Positions 15,080 to 23,853 of a stretch of DNA of 41,769 nucleotides are shown here, piece by piece. The notes beneath the pieces are model-generated. The model was not told the DNA's origin and did not search any database. It worked only from the letters and a program-made list of their open reading frames with translations. Origin of the DNA: JAAYBG01 sp964411675 (GTDB taxonomy: Bacteria > Bacillota_I > Bacilli_A > ML615J-28 > CAG-698). Positions within the stretch are counted from its first letter, which is position 1; every line of letters starts with the position of its first letter. Where the stretch lies: assembly GCA_964411675.1 (NCBI GenBank), contig CAYPLR010000013.1:1-41769 (forward strand), read 5' to 3'. Both the position numbers and the translations under genes were made by a program.

Positions 15080-16819
15080 GTGTTTCATATGGATTATAAA
15101 ACAATTATTAATCAATTGAATACTTTTAAAAGCGAGTTTATTGATTATTTCAATGAGCGGAAACTGAAAAATGATAAAGATGTGGCAAATATTGTTGACA
15201 CTTATTTAGTATCTTTAGAAAATAAAAATGTTTCCTTGCAAGCTTTTAAGACAAGAATCATTCATAATGGACATAGTGTTGAAAAATTAATCCCTATCAT
15301 TAAGAATCGTGTTATCTCTTTAGCGGTTGATTTGGGAACCCGCGATGATTATGAAAAAATTAGTAACTCTCAAAAAATTTCTCCAACAAAGAAAGCAGAT
15401 TTATTTCTTTGGAGTCAAGAACAAAAAAAGAAACGTCAAGAAGTAAATAATCATATTAATATCATCAATCGTGATTATAAACAAAAACAAAAGGATAATG
15501 AGGAAAAACTTCAAGAAAGCCTTAAAGTTTACCACCAAAACATTGCTGATTTTACCAAGGAAATGAATAAAGAACTGGGTCAAATTGAAGCGAAAATGAA
15601 TGAAGAGTATCATGTAGTGGATTTAATATTGTTAAATGAAAATGATTTGTCTGAGATTAAAAAATTAAAAACGCAGTTAAATGATATATATAAAAAAGGT
15701 TTCCAGGATCAATTTACTTGCAAATGTTCTTATTTAACAAAAATCAAGGAAGAACAAACATCAATTCTTTCTGAATCTGAAAAGCAATCCGTGATTGATA
15801 AACAATTAGATTTTGAAACAGAAATAGAACTAAACAATCAAAAATTAAAACTAGAGATTCTTCGATATGAAGATATTGCAAAGGATGTTCTATATGATTT
15901 AGAAAAAGAATCGCAAAATTGTGATTCTATTTTAGAAAAAAAATTAGCTTGTTTAGAACTAATCAAAAAACATAATGATAAATTAATGAATTGTGAAGAT
16001 GTAGGAATTGTTTTTGAAAACTTAATCGTTAGGTTATCAGAAATCATCATTGTTTGTAAAATCAATAATCAATATAATCCTTATTGTAAAGTAATTGAAG
16101 CTATGATCGATTTGATTGTTGAAATGAAAGGATTGTTCGAAAATTGTTTTGCTAGTTTAAATGATAAAATCATCCAATATCGTGATAATATCTTTGTAAA
16201 GTTTGATGAAATTTCCCGATATATTTCTTATAAACGCCATCGTAGTAAAGAAGATATTAAAGAAAGCATTAAGGATTGTCTTACATTGCTTTACAACAAT
16301 GAAGCTAAATTATATGATAATTATTTAGATGTTACATATCAACTTTTAATACAAATGCAAAGCCAACTAGATGCCATTTTTAAATCGGATACCTCCCTGT
16401 TACAATATAACAAACTATTATTGTCTCAAGCAAATTATGAATTTGATATTTATAAATTTGGTTATGAGAAAATAAATGTGAAAGATGAGACACAAAAAGA
16501 AAACTTTCTTTTTGTGTATCGTAATCTGCAGGAAAATATAGAAGGACACTTTGCTACAGCTCATGCTGTTTATGATGTAAACATGGAAGATATCGATCAT
16601 CGTTGTAATGTGTTTATCAAAGAAAACAAAAGAGCAATTCATAAATTAGAATTTGAAAATAAAAAAAGAACAGTTATCATTCATAAAACTGTTCAGAAGT
16701 TATTGGAAAATAGAAATCGTAATATAAAATATAAACAAAAAAAGCTATTAAAAGAGTTTAATGATAATATTCAAAGAGAAGAACTTGTTTTTAGAAACAA
16801 ATTAAAATTACTTACTTAA
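15080..16819 (+). CDS. Uncharacterised long helical protein downstream of ffh
   Basis: I do not recognise this 579-residue protein. It is rich in Lys, Glu, Asn and Ile and shows long charged helical stretches, for example residues about 110-190 and 530-579, suggesting coiled coils. There is no signal peptide, clear transmembrane segment, P-loop or catalytic motif, so it is probably cytoplasmic. It starts 2 bases after ffh, with ATG 15080 or 15089 possible and no good ribosome binding site at either, which suggests translational coupling. It probably belongs to the SRP transcript. Its end overlaps the end of ruvA by 12 bases on the other strand. A scaffold or cytoskeleton-like role is only a guess. 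Confidence 0.75.
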   Translation: MFHMDYKTIINQLNTFKSEFIDYFNERKLKNDKDVANIVDTYLVSLENKNVSLQAFKTRIIHNGHSVEKLIPIIKNRVISLAVDLGTRDDYEKISNSQKISPTKKADLFLWSQEQKKKRQEVNNHINIINRDYKQKQKDNEEKLQESLKVYHQNIADFTKEMNKELGQIEAKMNEEYHVVDLILLNENDLSEIKKLKTQLNDIYKKGFQDQFTCKCSYLTKIKEEQTSILSESEKQSVIDKQLDFETEIELNNQKLKLEILRYEDIAKDVLYDLEKESQNCDSILEKKLACLELIKKHNDKLMNCEDVGIVFENLIVRLSEIIIVCKINNQYNPYCKVIEAMIDLIVEMKGLFENCFASLNDKIIQYRDNIFVKFDEISRYISYKRHRSKEDIKESIKDCLTLLYNNEAKLYDNYLDVTYQLLIQMQSQLDAIFKSDTSLLQYNKLLLSQANYEFDIYKFGYEKINVKDETQKENFLFVYRNLQENIEGHFATAHAVYDVNMEDIDHRCNVFIKENKRAIHKLEFENKKRTVIIHKTVQKLLENRNRNIKYKQKKLLKEFNDNIQREELVFRNKLKLLT

Positions 16820-17371
16820 ACTTTTTAAAGCGATTTTAATGAGTACAGCTGTAGGTTGATCAATGTTGTTTTCAATAATAGGAGTCACTGATTTTATTTC
16901 GCTTTGGCGATAACCCATAGCTTTTAGTGCTTCAGTAATATAAGTAATCTTTGGATCTTCATTGGTTTTATCTTCTCCAAAGTTGATTTTACCATGAAGG
17001 TCAAGAATAATTTGTTGGCTAGCCTTTACGCCAATACCAGGGAAACGTTGTAAATATTTTGTGTCACTATTTTTGATAGCATGAATGACCTTTTCGATAC
17101 TATCACTAGCAATAATTGCTAAAGCACCTTTGGGACCTAGGCCTTTTACACTAATCAATTGAAGAAAGAAGTCTCGTTCTTCAGGGGTGGTAAATCCATA
17201 AATATCCATGATTTCCTCGCGGATATGTAAATATGTCCAAAGCGTGACAATAGCACCTGTCTCAAATTTAAAAGGATTTGCTGTTTTAATTTGGTAACCA
17301 ATATCGTTGTTTTCTAACACAATATAACTACCCTTTACAATAGTAACTTTTCCTTTGATATAATTATACAA
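16808..17371 (-). CDS. ruvA: Holliday junction branch migration protein RuvA
   Basis: RuvA tetramers bind four-way junctions and load RuvB rings. The OB-fold N-terminus (YNYIKGKV, IVLENNDIGYQIK) is followed by two helix-hairpin-helix motifs (VKGLGPKGALAI and FPGIGVKASQQIILDL) and a C-terminal domain III (ALKAMGYRQSEI) that contacts RuvB. I chose TTG 17371, giving 187 residues beginning MYNYIKG like other RuvA proteins. Its ribosome binding site AAGGCGG leaves an 8-base spacer. The upstream GTG at 17380 overlaps that site. ruvA is inverted relative to ruvB and diverges from it. The pair is normally one operon. Confidence 0.93.
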   Translation of the reverse strand: MYNYIKGKVTIVKGSYIVLENNDIGYQIKTANPFKFETGAIVTLWTYLHIREEIMDIYGFTTPEERDFFLQLISVKGLGPKGALAIIASDSIEKVIHAIKNSDTKYLQRFPGIGVKASQQIILDLHGKINFGEDKTNEDPKITYITEALKAMGYRQSEIKSVTPIIENNIDQPTAVLIKIALKSLSK

Positions 17372-17404
17372 ATGAATCACCGCCTTGCTATCAAGTTATG
17401 ATTC

Positions 17405-17433
17405 ATTATAGCATAAAGTAAAGTAATTGCCAA
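17405..17433 (-). promoter_or_regulatory. Promoter of ruvA
   Basis: On the minus strand a -35 TTGGCA (17433-17428) and a perfect -10 TATAAT (17410-17405) are 17 bases apart. It lies in the 86-base ruvA-ruvB divergent gap. No equally good promoter is visible for ruvB on the plus strand. TTGCTA (17385-17390) with TATAGC (17407-17412) is the best candidate. Confidence 0.75.
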
Positions 17434-17457
17434 TTAAAAAGTTTGGAGAGTGGAAAA

Positions 17458-18438
17458 ATGAACAATGAAGAATTGCTGTTTGCAGAATATGATAAAAGCT
17501 TGCGTCCAAAGCGATTAGCAGACTATATTGGGCAAGAAGATATAAAGGAAATGCTACATGTATTTATTACAACAGCTCGTCAACGTGAAGAAAGCCTTGA
17601 CCATGTTTTGCTATATGGTCCTCCAGGATTAGGGAAGACAACATTGGCTAATATTATTGCCAATGAAATGGGGAAAAAATGCCACACAGCATCTGCTCCA
17701 AGTTTAACTAGAATTGGTGATTTAGTGACATTACTGACAGAATTAGAAGAAGGAGATATTCTTTTTATTGATGAAATCCATCGATTGCCGCAAGTTATTG
17801 AAGAGGTTTTATACTCTGCTATGGAAGATTATTTTGTTGATATTATTATTGGCAAAGATGTAACAGCAAATCCAATGAAAATTAACCTAATGCCATTTAC
17901 TTTAATTGGGGCAACGACTAGATGTGGAGATATTTCCAGCCCTCTACGTGATCGCTTTGGTATTGTTCATCAATTAAATTATTATAAAACAAGCGAATTG
18001 CAAAGTATTATAAAACGAACTTCAGGAATCTATAATTTTGAGATTGATGAAGAAAGTTCTTTAGAAATTGCAAGAAGGTCACGTGGTACACCAAGAATTG
18101 CCAATCGTTTGTTTAAAAGAGTACGTGATTTTGCCCAATTTGATAATCCTGAATGTAAAATGATTCCTTTAGCCATCACCAAAACATCACTTACCAAATT
18201 GGATATTGATGAAGAGGGATTAGACCAAACCGATTATAAGTATATAAATGCGATTATTAGTAGATTTAATGGTGGACCTGTAGGTTTAAATGCGATTGCA
18301 GCTTCTATTTCAGAAGATCCTACTACTCTAGAAGATGTGACAGAGCCTTATCTTCTTCAAGAAGGATTTATTGTTCGAACTCCTCGAGGTAGAATGGTGA
18401 CAGAAAAGGCTTATCGTCATTTAGGAAAAGAAAAATGA
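17458..18438 (+). CDS. ruvB: Holliday junction DNA helicase RuvB
   Basis: RuvB is the AAA+ motor that pumps DNA through the RuvA-bound junction. The 326-residue protein has Walker A GPPGLGKTT (54-62), Walker B DEIHRL (105-110), sensor GATTR (151-155) and RDRFG (164-168), then a winged-helix end (LQEGFIVRTPRGRM). I chose ATG 17458, 9 bases after GGAG. A TTG at 17443 extends the frame but overlaps that site. The end overlaps queA by 4 bases, making ruvB-queA-tgt an operon as in many Bacillota. Confidence 0.97.
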   Translation: MNNEELLFAEYDKSLRPKRLADYIGQEDIKEMLHVFITTARQREESLDHVLLYGPPGLGKTTLANIIANEMGKKCHTASAPSLTRIGDLVTLLTELEEGDILFIDEIHRLPQVIEEVLYSAMEDYFVDIIIGKDVTANPMKINLMPFTLIGATTRCGDISSPLRDRFGIVHQLNYYKTSELQSIIKRTSGIYNFEIDEESSLEIARRSRGTPRIANRLFKRVRDFAQFDNPECKMIPLAITKTSLTKLDIDEEGLDQTDYKYINAIISRFNGGPVGLNAIAASISEDPTTLEDVTEPYLLQEGFIVRTPRGRMVTEKAYRHLGKEK

Positions 18439-19454
18439 GAGTAGAAGAATTTGATTATGATTTACCGGAAGAACTCATTGCGCAAACACCGCTTTTAAAT
18501 CGCAGTAGTTCACGGTTATTGGTTATGGATAGATTGAGTGGTGAATTGAGTCATCATGTTTTTTCTGATATTGTTGATTTGATTCCTAAAAACTCGGTTA
18601 TGGTTTTAAATAATACGAAAGTATTACCTTCGCGTATTTATGGAAAAAAAATAGAAACTGATGCAAATATCGAACTTTTATTATTGAAAGAAAAGGAAGG
18701 ATATTGGGAAGCATTAGTAAAACCAGCACGAAGAGTGAGGGTAGGAACAAAAATTAATTTTAATCATCTTTTAGAAGCGACGATTACTGCTAAATATGAG
18801 GATGGATTTTGTCATGTGTCGTTTACCTATGAAGGTATTTTTCTTGAGAAGTTAGAACAATTAGGAGAGATGCCATTACCCCCATATATTCATCAAAAAC
18901 TGAAAGATCAGAATCGTTATCAAACAGTTTATGCAACAACCCTAGGAAGCGCAGCTGCTCCAACAGCAGGGTTACATTTCACAAAAGAATTACTTGCAAA
19001 ATTAGAGGAAAAGCAAGTAACCATTTGCTATGTAACGCTACATATTGGCTTAGGAACTTTTCGAGCAGTTACTAGTGAAACAGTGGAAAATCATAAAATG
19101 CACAGTGAACACTATTTTATGTCACAAGAAGTAGCAGATATTTTAAATAATGCAAAAGCAAAAGGAAAATTGATTATCAGCGTGGGTACTACTTCAACAA
19201 GAACACTGGAATCCATTTATCAAAAGTATCATAAGTTTATTGAAGTGAGTGAGGATACTAATATTTTTATCTATCCTGGCTATCAGTTTCAAGCAGTAGA
19301 TCAATTGATTACGAATTTCCACTTGCCAAAATCGACACTCATTATGTTGGTTAGCGCATTTTCAAAATTGGAGTATGTAAAACATGCCTATCAAGAAGCA
19401 ATCAATCATAAATATCGTTTCTTTTCGTTTGGAGATGCGATGTTTATTAAATAG
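18435..19454 (+). CDS. queA: S-adenosylmethionine:tRNA ribosyltransferase-isomerase
   Basis: QueA transfers and rearranges the ribosyl part of SAM onto preQ1 in tRNA, giving epoxyqueuosine at wobble position 34. The 339-residue protein has the family landmarks DYDLPEELIAQ near the N-terminus, VLNNTKVLPSR, the central PTAGLHFT and the C-terminal NFHLPKSTLIMLVSAF. Start ATGA overlaps the ruvB stop, so translation is coupled. tgt follows after 14 bases. The preQ1 synthesis genes queC, queD, queE and queF are not in the window. Confidence 0.97.
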   Translation: MRVEEFDYDLPEELIAQTPLLNRSSSRLLVMDRLSGELSHHVFSDIVDLIPKNSVMVLNNTKVLPSRIYGKKIETDANIELLLLKEKEGYWEALVKPARRVRVGTKINFNHLLEATITAKYEDGFCHVSFTYEGIFLEKLEQLGEMPLPPYIHQKLKDQNRYQTVYATTLGSAAAPTAGLHFTKELLAKLEEKQVTICYVTLHIGLGTFRAVTSETVENHKMHSEHYFMSQEVADILNNAKAKGKLIISVGTTSTRTLESIYQKYHKFIEVSEDTNIFIYPGYQFQAVDQLITNFHLPKSTLIMLVSAFSKLEYVKHAYQEAINHKYRFFSFGDAMFIK

Positions 19455-19468
19455 ATGAGGAGAATAAA

Positions 19469-20602
19469 ATGGTAATAAAATACAAATTATTGAAAGAGGA
19501 TTCCAAAACAATGGCACGTCTTGGTCAAATAACGACTCCTCATGGGACATTTGAAACCCCAGTTTTTATGGCGGTTGGAACTCAGGCAACTGTAAAAACA
19601 CTAACCAAAGAAGAACTGGAAGCCATGGATTCCCAAATTATTCTAGGAAATACCTATCATTTATGGTGCCAACCAGGGTCTGAATTAATTCGGAGTGCTG
19701 GTGGATTACATAAATTCATGAACTGGGATCGCTCTATCCTAACCGATTCTGGTGGATTTCAAGTATTTAGTCTGGCAAAACTCCGCGATATCAAAGAAGA
19801 AGGAGTTACCTTCAAACATCATAAGAATGGTGCAAAACTATTCTTATCGCCAGAGTTGTCGATTCAAATCCAAAATGACTTAGGCTCTGATATTATGATG
19901 TGTTTTGATGAATGCCCTCCTTATCCATCAACTTACGAGTATTTGCAAAAATCGGTTGATCGAACACTACGTTGGGCAGAGCGTTGCCAACAAGCAAACA
20001 AAAATAAAACGACACAGGGGTTATTCGGAATTGTTCAGGGTGGTGAATATTATGATCTACGAAAGCACAGCGCTGAAGAATTAGTAAAAATGAACTTTGA
20101 CGGGTATTCTATTGGTGGATTAAGTGTTGGAGAACCCAAAGAAATTCAAAATAAAGTATTGGAGTTTACCACTCCCCTACTCCCTAAGGATAAACCTCGT
20201 TATTTAATGGGAGTTGGTTCTCCAGGAGCGATTTTAGATGCAGTGGAACGAGGAGTTGACATGTTTGATTGTGTTCTACCCACTCGAATTGCTCGTCATG
20301 GAACAGCAATGACCCATAAAGGCCGTGTCATTATTAAAAACAAAGAATACGAGACAGACTTTACACCACTAGATGATCAATGCGATTGTTATTGCTGCCG
20401 TAATTATACCAAAGCCTATTTACGACACTTATTCAAAGCCAATGAAATGCTTGGCCAAAGGTTATTAAGTATTCATAATGTTAATTATTTGATTACGCTA
20501 ACAAAAAGAATTCGTCAAGCATTAAAAGAAGATCGTTTTTTAGAATTCAAAGAAGAAGTATACAAAGAGTATGGATTGTATGACAATGATAAAGATTTTT
20601 AA
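19469..20602 (+). CDS. tgt: Queuine/preQ1 tRNA-guanine transglycosylase
   Basis: Tgt swaps guanine 34 for preQ1 in tRNAs with GUN anticodons. The 377-residue TIM-barrel enzyme has the general-acid Asp93 in TDSGGFQVFSL, the nucleophile Asp267 in MFDCVLPTR, and zinc ligands Cys305, Cys307, Cys310 and His336. The ribosome binding site GAGGAG precedes ATG 19469. The following lipoprotein gene starts inside its 3' end. It acts directly before QueA in the same pathway. Confidence 0.97.
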   Translation: MVIKYKLLKEDSKTMARLGQITTPHGTFETPVFMAVGTQATVKTLTKEELEAMDSQIILGNTYHLWCQPGSELIRSAGGLHKFMNWDRSILTDSGGFQVFSLAKLRDIKEEGVTFKHHKNGAKLFLSPELSIQIQNDLGSDIMMCFDECPPYPSTYEYLQKSVDRTLRWAERCQQANKNKTTQGLFGIVQGGEYYDLRKHSAEELVKMNFDGYSIGGLSVGEPKEIQNKVLEFTTPLLPKDKPRYLMGVGSPGAILDAVERGVDMFDCVLPTRIARHGTAMTHKGRVIIKNKEYETDFTPLDDQCDCYCCRNYTKAYLRHLFKANEMLGQRLLSIHNVNYLITLTKRIRQALKEDRFLEFKEEVYKEYGLYDNDKDF

Positions 20603-21536
20603 AATCAGAAAAGGATTGTTTATCTTATTGTTGCTACTGATGATTCCATTGTTCAGTGGTTGTTATGGTCTCTTTGAAACAGAACTAGTAGCGAATCAAG
20701 ATGAAATTTTCCTCACCATAAAAGAAAATTTTGTTGAATATTTACCTTATGAAAAAGATGAAATACCTACCTATACTTTAAAGTTTCCTGACTTGTCGAT
20801 TAATACCACATTGCATAGAACAGGAGAAAACGAAGTTATTTTTAGTGGAAATGATGATTTTGTAGTAAGTGAAGTAATTGCCAAACTATTAGCTGAATAT
20901 GAAGCAAAAGAACGAATTAGTTACCGTTTAATAACCGAAGAAAAGCGAAACGAAACTCATTTAAATCGTCATGTTATTCAAGAAAACGGAGATATAAAAA
21001 GCGAAAAAGTATATTTACGGGTAACGGATGGGGTAATAGAAAATAAAATTGCTTATATGACTTTGGAAAACGGACTACAACTAACTATTAATTTTCGTAC
21101 GTTTGAAGGAACATATGAAGGAAAAACAAATCGATATTATAGTTGGCAATATACAGAAAGCATGCGCCTTATTCTATATTATCCATTGATGATTATCAAA
21201 AATAGTAATCAGACAAAAACAATTTTAATTATTGCTTTACCCAATGCCATCATCAATAAAATCGAAACTAGGTATGAGCCTAGTGGCTTACTAGAAAAAG
21301 ATGAATATCTAGATTCTTCTTATTATACTTATGAATATGCAAATTACGATTCTCAAACATCAGGGTCCCAATACGACAATAGTACTCAGGTGGAAGCGAT
21401 CAAAGCATATTATGAACAAAATTTCAATGGCCGGGAAATAGAAAATATTTTTTATTACGATTATCTTGGATATACATTTAAAGTATCTTTCCAGAAAACC
21501 AATTTTACAATTACTTATATAGAGCCATTGAAGTAA
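20580..21536 (+). CDS. Predicted lipoprotein of unknown function
   Basis: The product (318 residues from ATG 20580) starts with a basic segment, a run of Leu/Ile and a good lipobox LFSGC, so it should be lipidated and membrane-anchored. The exposed part has alternating charged and hydrophobic residues suggestive of beta structure and no motif I recognise. ATG 20571 and 20586 are also in frame. 20580 has AAAGAG at 10 bases. The gene overlaps the tgt end by 23 bases. lgt, whose enzyme would lipidate this protein, lies immediately downstream on its own promoter. Confidence 0.8.
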   Translation: MTMIKIFKIRKGLFILLLLLMIPLFSGCYGLFETELVANQDEIFLTIKENFVEYLPYEKDEIPTYTLKFPDLSINTTLHRTGENEVIFSGNDDFVVSEVIAKLLAEYEAKERISYRLITEEKRNETHLNRHVIQENGDIKSEKVYLRVTDGVIENKIAYMTLENGLQLTINFRTFEGTYEGKTNRYYSWQYTESMRLILYYPLMIIKNSNQTKTILIIALPNAIINKIETRYEPSGLLEKDEYLDSSYYTYEYANYDSQTSGSQYDNSTQVEAIKAYYEQNFNGREIENIFYYDYLGYTFKVSFQKTNFTITYIEPLK

Positions 21537-21547
21537 TGGCTTTTTTT
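21523..21547 (+). terminator. Rho-independent terminator overlapping the lipoprotein stop codon
   Basis: AGCCATT (21523-21529) pairs with AATGGCT (21535-21541) around GAAGT, followed by seven T. The TAA stop (21534-21536) is within the structure. Confidence 0.85.
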
Positions 21548-21548
21548 A

Positions 21549-21577
21549 TTGAGTAATAAAATAAATTATGGTATAAT
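21549..21577 (+). promoter_or_regulatory. Promoter of lgt
   Basis: TTGAGT (21549-21554), 17 bases, then TGG plus a perfect TATAAT (21572-21577) with extended -10. It begins right after the preceding terminator's T-run. Confidence 0.75.
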
Positions 21578-21614
21578 GTCAATAGTGAAAAATTCTTAAC
21601 AAGGAGAATCAATT

Positions 21615-22475
21615 ATGTGGATAGATCCAATTGCGTTTGAAATAGGAAACTTAGAAGTTCGCTGGTATGGTATTTTAATTGTTACTGGGGTTTTAATCGC
21701 TTTATTTATGGGCTTACGGGAAGGGAAAAAAATTGGACTTGATGAAGATTTCATCTATACAGGATTAATCATTTGCTTACCATTAGCCATGATTGGTGCT
21801 AGGTTATGGTATGTGTTATTTAATTTAGATTCATTTGATTCTTTTGCAGAGGTTATTGGCTTAAAAGGAGGTTTCTCTGGGTTAGCCATTCAGGGAGGCG
21901 TCATCGTTGCTATTATATTTGTTTTGGTATACTGTTACAAAAAGAAAGTAAGTCCATACAAATTATTTGATATTTTAGCACCAGGGTTATTAATTGGTCA
22001 AATAGTTGGTCGTTGGGGAAATTTTTGTAACCATGAATTATATGGACAAATAGTAGATAATGTTGACCTATTCCAAAAAATATTTCCAGAATTCATTACC
22101 AATAATATGTATATTTCAGGAGGATATCTATTACCTGGTTTAACCGCAGGCTATTATCATCCTATGTTCTTATATGAATCTGGTTTAAACTTTATTGGTT
22201 TGATTATTATATTGATTTTACGAAGAAAAGCAAAGCGCTTGGAAAGCGGAGATTTTTTAGGCTTTTACTTGATTTGGTATGGAATTGTTAGAACTATTAC
22301 TGAATCCTTTAGACACGAAGGAGAAGTACTCCTAATTGGTGGTATTCGGGTTAGTGTTGTCATGTCTATTGTTTTCATTGTTGGTGGAATTTTGTTTTTA
22401 ATCTTAAAACGTATCAAAGGCAAGAGAGTTTTATATCAAAATTTAATCATCCCCTTACCTAAAAAAACAAAGTAA
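21615..22475 (+). CDS. lgt: Prolipoprotein diacylglyceryl transferase
   Basis: Lgt attaches diacylglycerol from phosphatidylglycerol to the lipobox cysteine, the first step of lipoprotein maturation, in the cytoplasmic membrane. The 286-residue protein has about seven hydrophobic segments and the signature GRWGNFCNHELYG (132-144). The segment equivalent to the E. coli HGG motif reads GLAIQGG, with Gln93 where many homologues have His or Tyr. The ribosome binding site is AAGGAG. Two predicted substrates are encoded nearby, the HtrA-like protease and the lipoprotein just upstream. Confidence 0.96.
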   Translation: MWIDPIAFEIGNLEVRWYGILIVTGVLIALFMGLREGKKIGLDEDFIYTGLIICLPLAMIGARLWYVLFNLDSFDSFAEVIGLKGGFSGLAIQGGVIVAIIFVLVYCYKKKVSPYKLFDILAPGLLIGQIVGRWGNFCNHELYGQIVDNVDLFQKIFPEFITNNMYISGGYLLPGLTAGYYHPMFLYESGLNFIGLIIILILRRKAKRLESGDFLGFYLIWYGIVRTITESFRHEGEVLLIGGIRVSVVMSIVFIVGGILFLILKRIKGKRVLYQNLIIPLPKKTK

Positions 22476-22496
22476 AAATAGTCATTGATAAAATAA

Positions 22497-22525
22497 TTGT
22501 TATTTTTAGTGATGTGTGATAAAAT
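22497..22525 (+). promoter_or_regulatory. Distal candidate promoter of ftsZ
   Basis: TTGTTA (22497-22502) and TAAAAT (22520-22525) are 17 bases apart, about 100 bases before ftsZ. It would act beside the proximal promoter. Confidence 0.4.
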
Positions 22526-22567
22526 CAATATAATTGAGGTTATATAAAAAAAATTTTTAAAATTGAG

Positions 22568-22596
22568 TTTATTTTTTTAAAACATAATGTTATAAT
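22568..22596 (+). promoter_or_regulatory. Proximal promoter of ftsZ
   Basis: A perfect TATAAT (22591-22596) preceded by TGT forms an extended -10. The -35 (TTTATT, 22568-22573) is weak. The start near 22603 gives a short leader ending in the strong site GAGGAGGAG (22620-22628). Confidence 0.6.
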
Positions 22597-22632
22597 ATAT
22601 ATGTTAGATACTAGCTACTCGAGGAGGAGATT

Positions 22633-23775
22633 ATGAACAATCAAGAAACATTTGATGAAAAACCGATAATAAAGGTCATTGGTGTCGGTGGGGGCGGCGG
22701 TAATGCGGTCAATAGAATGATTGAAAACGACGTAAAGGGCGTTGATTTTGTCGTTATCAATACCGATGCTCAAGTTCTCCGCTTATCTAAAGCTGAGACA
22801 AGATTACAAATTGGTAAGCAATTAACTAAGGGGTTAGGTGCTGGAGCAGATCCAAGCATTGGTTTAAAAGCTGCACAAGAAAGTGAAGAAGAAATTAAAG
22901 ATATACTCCGCGGTAGTGATATGGTATTTATAACTGCAGGTATGGGCGGTGGAACAGGTACTGGAGCTTCTCCAGTGGTTGCTCGTATTGCTCGTGAATT
23001 AGGATGTCTTACTGTTGGTATCGTTACCAAACCTTTCTCATTTGAAGGAAGAAAAAGATTAGCACAAGCAAAAGTTGGACTAGAACAATTAAAACCATAC
23101 GTGGACACTTTAATTGTTGTTCCTAATGATAAGTTATTGAACATGACCGATCGTACAACACCATTATTGGAAGCTTTTAAAGAAGTGGATAATGTATTAC
23201 GACGTGGTGTTCAAGGAATTGCTGAAATTGTTACCGTTCCTGGTTTAATCAATGTCGATTTTGCCGATGTTCGTAACGTTATGAAAGATAAAGGTACTGC
23301 TTTAATGGGTATTGGAATTGGCCAAGGTCCAAATCGTGCTGTAGAAGCTGCTCGTAAAGCTGTTAGAAGTCCATTATTAGAAATCGATATTAATGGAGCA
23401 ACCGATGCTATCGTATTTATTACAAGTAGTGTAAATATTGGTATGCAAGAAGTTGTTGATGTTATGGAAGAAATTCGTGGTGCTTCTAATACAGAAATCG
23501 ATTTGATTTGTGGTACTGGTTTCAATGTTGATATTGATGATGAATTAATTGTTACGGTAATTGCAACTGGATTTGATTCACCAAGTAATGGGGAAGATGA
23601 AAGTGTTGTTTATTTCGGAAAGCCAACACCTGAACAAGGTAAAAAAGAAATCATTGTTGGTGAAGATAGTGCACCAGTTGTTGAAAGACAAAAGAGCCCT
23701 ATGGAAGAAGGAAAAGTAGAACGCGATAAAGCAAATCCAAAATTACCTCATTGGTTAAGTAATCGATTTAAATAA
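22633..23775 (+). CDS. ftsZ: Cell division GTPase FtsZ
   Basis: FtsZ polymerises into the Z-ring that organises division. The 380-residue protein has VGVGGGGGNAVN (about 17-27) and the tubulin signature GGGTGTGAS (105-113), with the T7 synergy loop NVDFADVRNVM. The C-terminal linker is short. The tail KLPHWLSNRFK matches the conserved peptide that binds FtsA or SepF. No ftsA, mur or other division gene is adjacent, so ftsZ has left the usual dcw cluster. It stands alone between its promoters and terminator. Long open frames on the opposite strand here are shadows. Confidence 0.98.
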   Translation: MNNQETFDEKPIIKVIGVGGGGGNAVNRMIENDVKGVDFVVINTDAQVLRLSKAETRLQIGKQLTKGLGAGADPSIGLKAAQESEEEIKDILRGSDMVFITAGMGGGTGTGASPVVARIARELGCLTVGIVTKPFSFEGRKRLAQAKVGLEQLKPYVDTLIVVPNDKLLNMTDRTTPLLEAFKEVDNVLRRGVQGIAEIVTVPGLINVDFADVRNVMKDKGTALMGIGIGQGPNRAVEAARKAVRSPLLEIDINGATDAIVFITSSVNIGMQEVVDVMEEIRGASNTEIDLICGTGFNVDIDDELIVTVIATGFDSPSNGEDESVVYFGKPTPEQGKKEIIVGEDSAPVVERQKSPMEEGKVERDKANPKLPHWLSNRFK

Positions 23776-23780
23776 AAATA

Positions 23781-23804
23781 AAAGCGCGAATTAGCGCTTT
23801 TTTT
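23781..23804 (+). terminator. Rho-independent terminator after ftsZ
   Basis: AAAGCGC (23781-23787) pairs with GCGCTTT (23794-23800) around GAATTA, with seven T. Confidence 0.9.
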
Positions 23805-23814
23805 GTTTGGGAAA

Positions 23815-23839
23815 ATAAAAAACTCGACAATTAGTCGAG
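23815..23839 (-). terminator. Terminator of the small minus-strand gene
   Basis: CTCGAC (23823-23828) pairs with GTCGAG (23834-23839). On the minus strand the stem is followed by T (A-run 23816-23822 on the plus strand). It sits back to back with the ftsZ terminator, ending convergent transcription. Confidence 0.8.
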
Positions 23840-23853
23840 GAAAAAGCAAAGTT

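Noticed and set aside
22770..23525. Two long minus-strand open frames inside ftsZ (124 and 104 codons)
   Set aside because: They lie opposite a clear ftsZ, have no ribosome binding site and follow from its codon pattern.
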